Origin: Saccharothrix deserti
GTDB lineage: Bacteria; Actinomycetota; Actinomycetes; Mycobacteriales; Pseudonocardiaceae
Reading direction: 5' to 3'
Length of the DNA: 64,000 nt
NCBI RefSeq assembly: GCF_009769385.1
Contig: NZ_VKAB01000023.1
Location: 146,935 to 210,934, forward strand
Part shown: one piece after another, positions 62,072-64,000 of the stretch
How the letters are laid out: each line of letters starts with the position of its first letter
Position numbering within the stretch: position 1 is the stretch's first letter
Program-made: the position numbers and the translations under genes
Notes under the pieces: generated by a model
What the model was told of the DNA's origin: nothing
What the model saw: the letters and a program-made list of their open reading frames with translations, nothing else
The model's database searches: none

Positions 62072-62713
62072 CTAATGGCTGAACCACCGGTCGAGTAGCT
62101 GGTCGACGCGCAGGTCAACGGTGCCGTCCAGCACCTCCCACGGCGACAGCCACCCGGACGCGGCCAACCCGTCGTACACGGCGGCGCAGCGCGCTTGGAG
62201 GCCTCCGTCGGACTCGTACAGGTCCCGCCCCCTGGCCTCTTCCGCCTCACGGTGGGCCGCGCGGTCCGCCGCGACCCCCGCCGGCACGCGCAGCAGCAGG
62301 TGCAGATCCGGGATCGGCAACCCGAAGCGATCCACCTCCAGCGACCGCAGCCACTCCACGAACTCGCCGTCGGCGCCCTGGTGCAGCCGGGCCGCGCCGT
62401 AGGCGGCGTTGGAGGCGATGTACCGGTCGAGCAGCACCACGTCGTACTGGTCCAGGTCGGCGCGGATCCGGTCGGCCGCGCCACGCCGGTCGAGGGCGTA
62501 GAGGACCGACATGCCGTACACCGAGTCGGTCAGGTCGCCGAGCCTGCCGTGCAGCGCGTCCCGCACCAGGTCGGCGTGCACGTCCTCGTCGTACCGGGGG
62601 AACGCGCCGGTGGCGACCTTCGCGCCACGCGCGTCCAGCGCCTCGGTCAACGCCTTGGCCAGGGTGCGCTTGCCGGCGCCGTCCAAGCCCTCGATCACGA
62701 CGAGTTTTCCCAC
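62072..62713 (-). CDS. tmk: thymidylate kinase
   Basis: A 213-residue kinase converting dTMP to dTDP. P-loop G-L-D-G-A-G-K-R-T-L (9-18, the mycobacterial-like form with Arg after Lys), the D-R-Y motif in V-V-L-L-D-R-Y-I-A-S-N and the basic LID region (R-A-A-H-R-E-A-E-E-A-R). ATG 62713. It is upstream of mtrA in the same direction. Confidence 0.95.
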   Translation of the reverse strand: MGKLVVIEGLDGAGKRTLAKALTEALDARGAKVATGAFPRYDEDVHADLVRDALHGRLGDLTDSVYGMSVLYALDRRGAADRIRADLDQYDVVLLDRYIASNAAYGAARLHQGADGEFVEWLRSLEVDRFGLPIPDLHLLLRVPAGVAADRAAHREAEEARGRDLYESDGGLQARCAAVYDGLAASGWLSPWEVLDGTVDLRVDQLLDRWFSH

Positions 62714-62853
62714 GAGAACACCCTAAGGGGCCCTTGCCTCTCACGATCGGCGGCATGACATCGCCCAGTCGGGTGATGAGAGATCCTTTCCGTCACCAGA
62801 AGGAGTGACTACGGTGAACCCCATTTCCGGTTGCGCGAAAGGGTGGTGCCGCG

Positions 62854-63813
62854 GTGACCGCGGATTCCGGGCACGCCAGACCCGTGGACGAGCCGGGGTC
62901 CCACCCTCCCGGGGGTCTGCCCGGCGGCCTCGCCGAAACGCTGCGCTACGGCCCCTTCCACCGGGCCCTGCACGACGCCATAGCGCACCGGGGCCTGTCG
63001 TTGGCCCGGCTGCGGGCGCATCTTGAGCAGCAGGGCGTGCAGGTCGGACAGTCCACTCTGAGCTATTGGCAACGCGGCCTGCGGCACCCTGAAGTGCCGC
63101 GCGCCATCGCCACCGTGCGGGCCCTGGAGACCGTGCTGAGGCTGCCGCCGGAGTCCCTGGTGGCACTCGTCGGCAACCGACCGCAGCCGCGGCCGACCAG
63201 GCCCACCGGCTGGGTGTCACCCGTGCCGGTGCTGAGCGAGTTCGAGGCCGTCACCGACATCGGGGCGAACACCGACATCGAGGTGCTGTCCGTGCACGAC
63301 ACCGTGCTGGTCGGGCCGGAACGGGAGCAGCGGTCGATCAGCACGCGGATGGTGGTGCGGGCGGCGAAGGCCGGGCCGGACCGGTTCCTGGCCGTGCACC
63401 AGGGCGACGAGGGCTGCCTGATCGACAACGCGCTGGTGCGGCCGGGCGAGGGCTGCCGGCTGGGACGCCTGCGCAGGCAGCTGGTCACCCGCGGGCTGGC
63501 GTTCGAGCTGCTGTTCGACCGCAGGCTCGCCGAGGGCGAGGAGCACGTGTTCAGCTTCACCGTGGTGGACGACACGGGCGGGCCGACCCCGGGACACCGC
63601 CGGACGTTCCGCGAACCGTGCCGCGGCTACCTGCTGCAACTGGCGTTCAACCGCCGCGCCCTGCCCGCCCGGTGCACCAAGCAGTTCCGGGTGGACGCCG
63701 AGGCGGCGCCGGTGGACCTGGAGGAGCTGGTGTGCGGGCTGGGCGGGTTCGCCAGCGCCTACTTCGAGGACGTCGGCCCCGGAACAGCGGGAATCAGCGT
63801 CGAGTGGACATAG
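62854..63813 (+). CDS. helix-turn-helix protein with unknown C-terminal domain
   Basis: A 319-residue protein. Residues 30-110 look like an XRE-type DNA-binding domain (A-L-H-D-A-I-A-H-R-G-L-S-L, then S-T-L-S-Y-W-Q-R-G-L-R-H-P). Residues 125-315 are beta-rich with E-V-L-S-V-H-D, F-S-F-T-V-V-D-D and F-R-E-P-C-R-G-Y-L-L-Q-L, which I cannot assign. Probably a regulator with a sensor-like domain. Confidence 0.75.
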   Translation: MTADSGHARPVDEPGSHPPGGLPGGLAETLRYGPFHRALHDAIAHRGLSLARLRAHLEQQGVQVGQSTLSYWQRGLRHPEVPRAIATVRALETVLRLPPESLVALVGNRPQPRPTRPTGWVSPVPVLSEFEAVTDIGANTDIEVLSVHDTVLVGPEREQRSISTRMVVRAAKAGPDRFLAVHQGDEGCLIDNALVRPGEGCRLGRLRRQLVTRGLAFELLFDRRLAEGEEHVFSFTVVDDTGGPTPGHRRTFREPCRGYLLQLAFNRRALPARCTKQFRVDAEAAPVDLEELVCGLGGFASAYFEDVGPGTAGISVEWT

Positions 63814-63826
63814 CAAATGACATAGC

Positions 63827-63859
63827 GAACGGCCGGGGCGAAGAGAGCCCCGGCCGTTC
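63827..63859. terminator. bidirectional terminator between the HTH gene and sahH
   Basis: A 13-bp perfect stem (63827-63839 with 63847-63859), 7-nt loop, lies between two convergent genes, followed by TCAAAA. Confidence 0.85.
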
Positions 63860-63872
63860 TCAAAACTCGACT

Positions 63873-64000
63873 CAGTAGCGGTAGTGCTCGGGCTTGTACG
63901 GGCCCTCGACGTCCACGTCGATGTACTCGGCCTGGTCCTTGGTCAGCTTGGTGAGCTGCCCGCCCAGCGCCTCCAGGTGGATCCGGGCGACCTTCTCGTC
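63873..64000 (-). CDS. sahH: adenosylhomocysteinase, C-terminal 42 residues (cut by window edge)
   Basis: Reading the minus strand from 64000, the frame encodes L-T-K-L-T-K-D-Q-A-E-Y-I and then V-E-G-P-Y-K-P-E-H-Y-R-Y before TGA at 63873-63875. The K-P-x-H-Y-R-Y terminus is diagnostic for SahH, which hydrolyses S-adenosylhomocysteine. Gene order tmk-sahH matches the mycobacterial block. Confidence 0.92.

Overview
The window is high-GC DNA with dense, often 4-bp-overlapping genes (ATGA/GTGA junctions) and many GTG starts. It carries WhiB1, MtrAB-LpqB, PdtaS, a SigR/RsrA pair, nickel superoxide dismutase and XRE/DUF397 genes. This points to a mycelial actinomycete, most likely Pseudonocardiales (Saccharothrix/Actinosynnema/Lentzea type); the genus is an inference. 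From about 37.5 kb to the right end the order whiB1, pdtaS, biotinyl protein, rsrA, sigR, SRAP, aroA, rsgA ... secA, hpf, comF, lpqB, mtrB, mtrA, tmk, sahH follows, as I remember it, the Mycobacterium tuberculosis Rv3219-Rv3248c region, so this half is an ancestral core block.

Layout. 0-4 kb: end of an O-antigen ligase-like gene with a small secreted protein, then a convergent membrane protein/histidine kinase/response regulator operon. 4-14 kb: a LysR regulator divergent from a dihydrodipicolinate-synthase-family gene, then the histidine utilisation operon on the minus strand (hutH, hutU, an M20 amidohydrolase, hutF and, further down, hutI). A palindrome matching the actinobacterial HutR motif lies in front of hutH. 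A broken XRE-DUF5753 gene and a DUF397 gene sit between hutF and hutI. 13.7-21 kb: a SigE-type ECF sigma factor with a membrane partner, an IclR regulator, a membrane protein, a small P-loop kinase and a four-gene OpuC-type osmoprotectant ABC operon. 21-30 kb: a branched-polyamine-synthase-like protein, a proline-rich membrane protein, a YbaB-like/helical pair, a five-PAS GGDEF-EAL protein, malic enzyme and an RmlC-like epimerase. 30-37 kb: sodX/sodN, a phosphatase, an acetyltransferase, small membrane proteins, a DUF574-type methyltransferase, a secreted trypsin-like protease and a lipid kinase.

37.5-47.5 kb: the redox/stress block (whiB1, pdtaS, biotinyl carrier, the 24-residue ribosomal protein bL37, rsrA-sigR), then ybaK, a hydrolase, SRAP, aroA, rsgA, a 22-bp repeat array, pruA and a VOC protein. 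47.6-52 kb: DUF6912, WS/DGAT-like, APH-like, SpoU methyltransferase, HAD and DUF6459-like genes. 52-64 kb: secA, hpf, comF, the mtrA-mtrB-lpqB envelope-stress operon, tmk, an HTH protein and the 3' end of sahH.

The most notable signals are: a sigma-R-type promoter placed to make a longer SigR isoform; two CRP-type palindromes flanking the whiB1 -35 box; a CTG start for pdtaS directly abutting the previous stop; the unlisted bL37 gene; the decayed XRE gene inside the hut cluster; the phased 22-bp array at 45.3 kb; and large RNA-like structures between hpf and secA.
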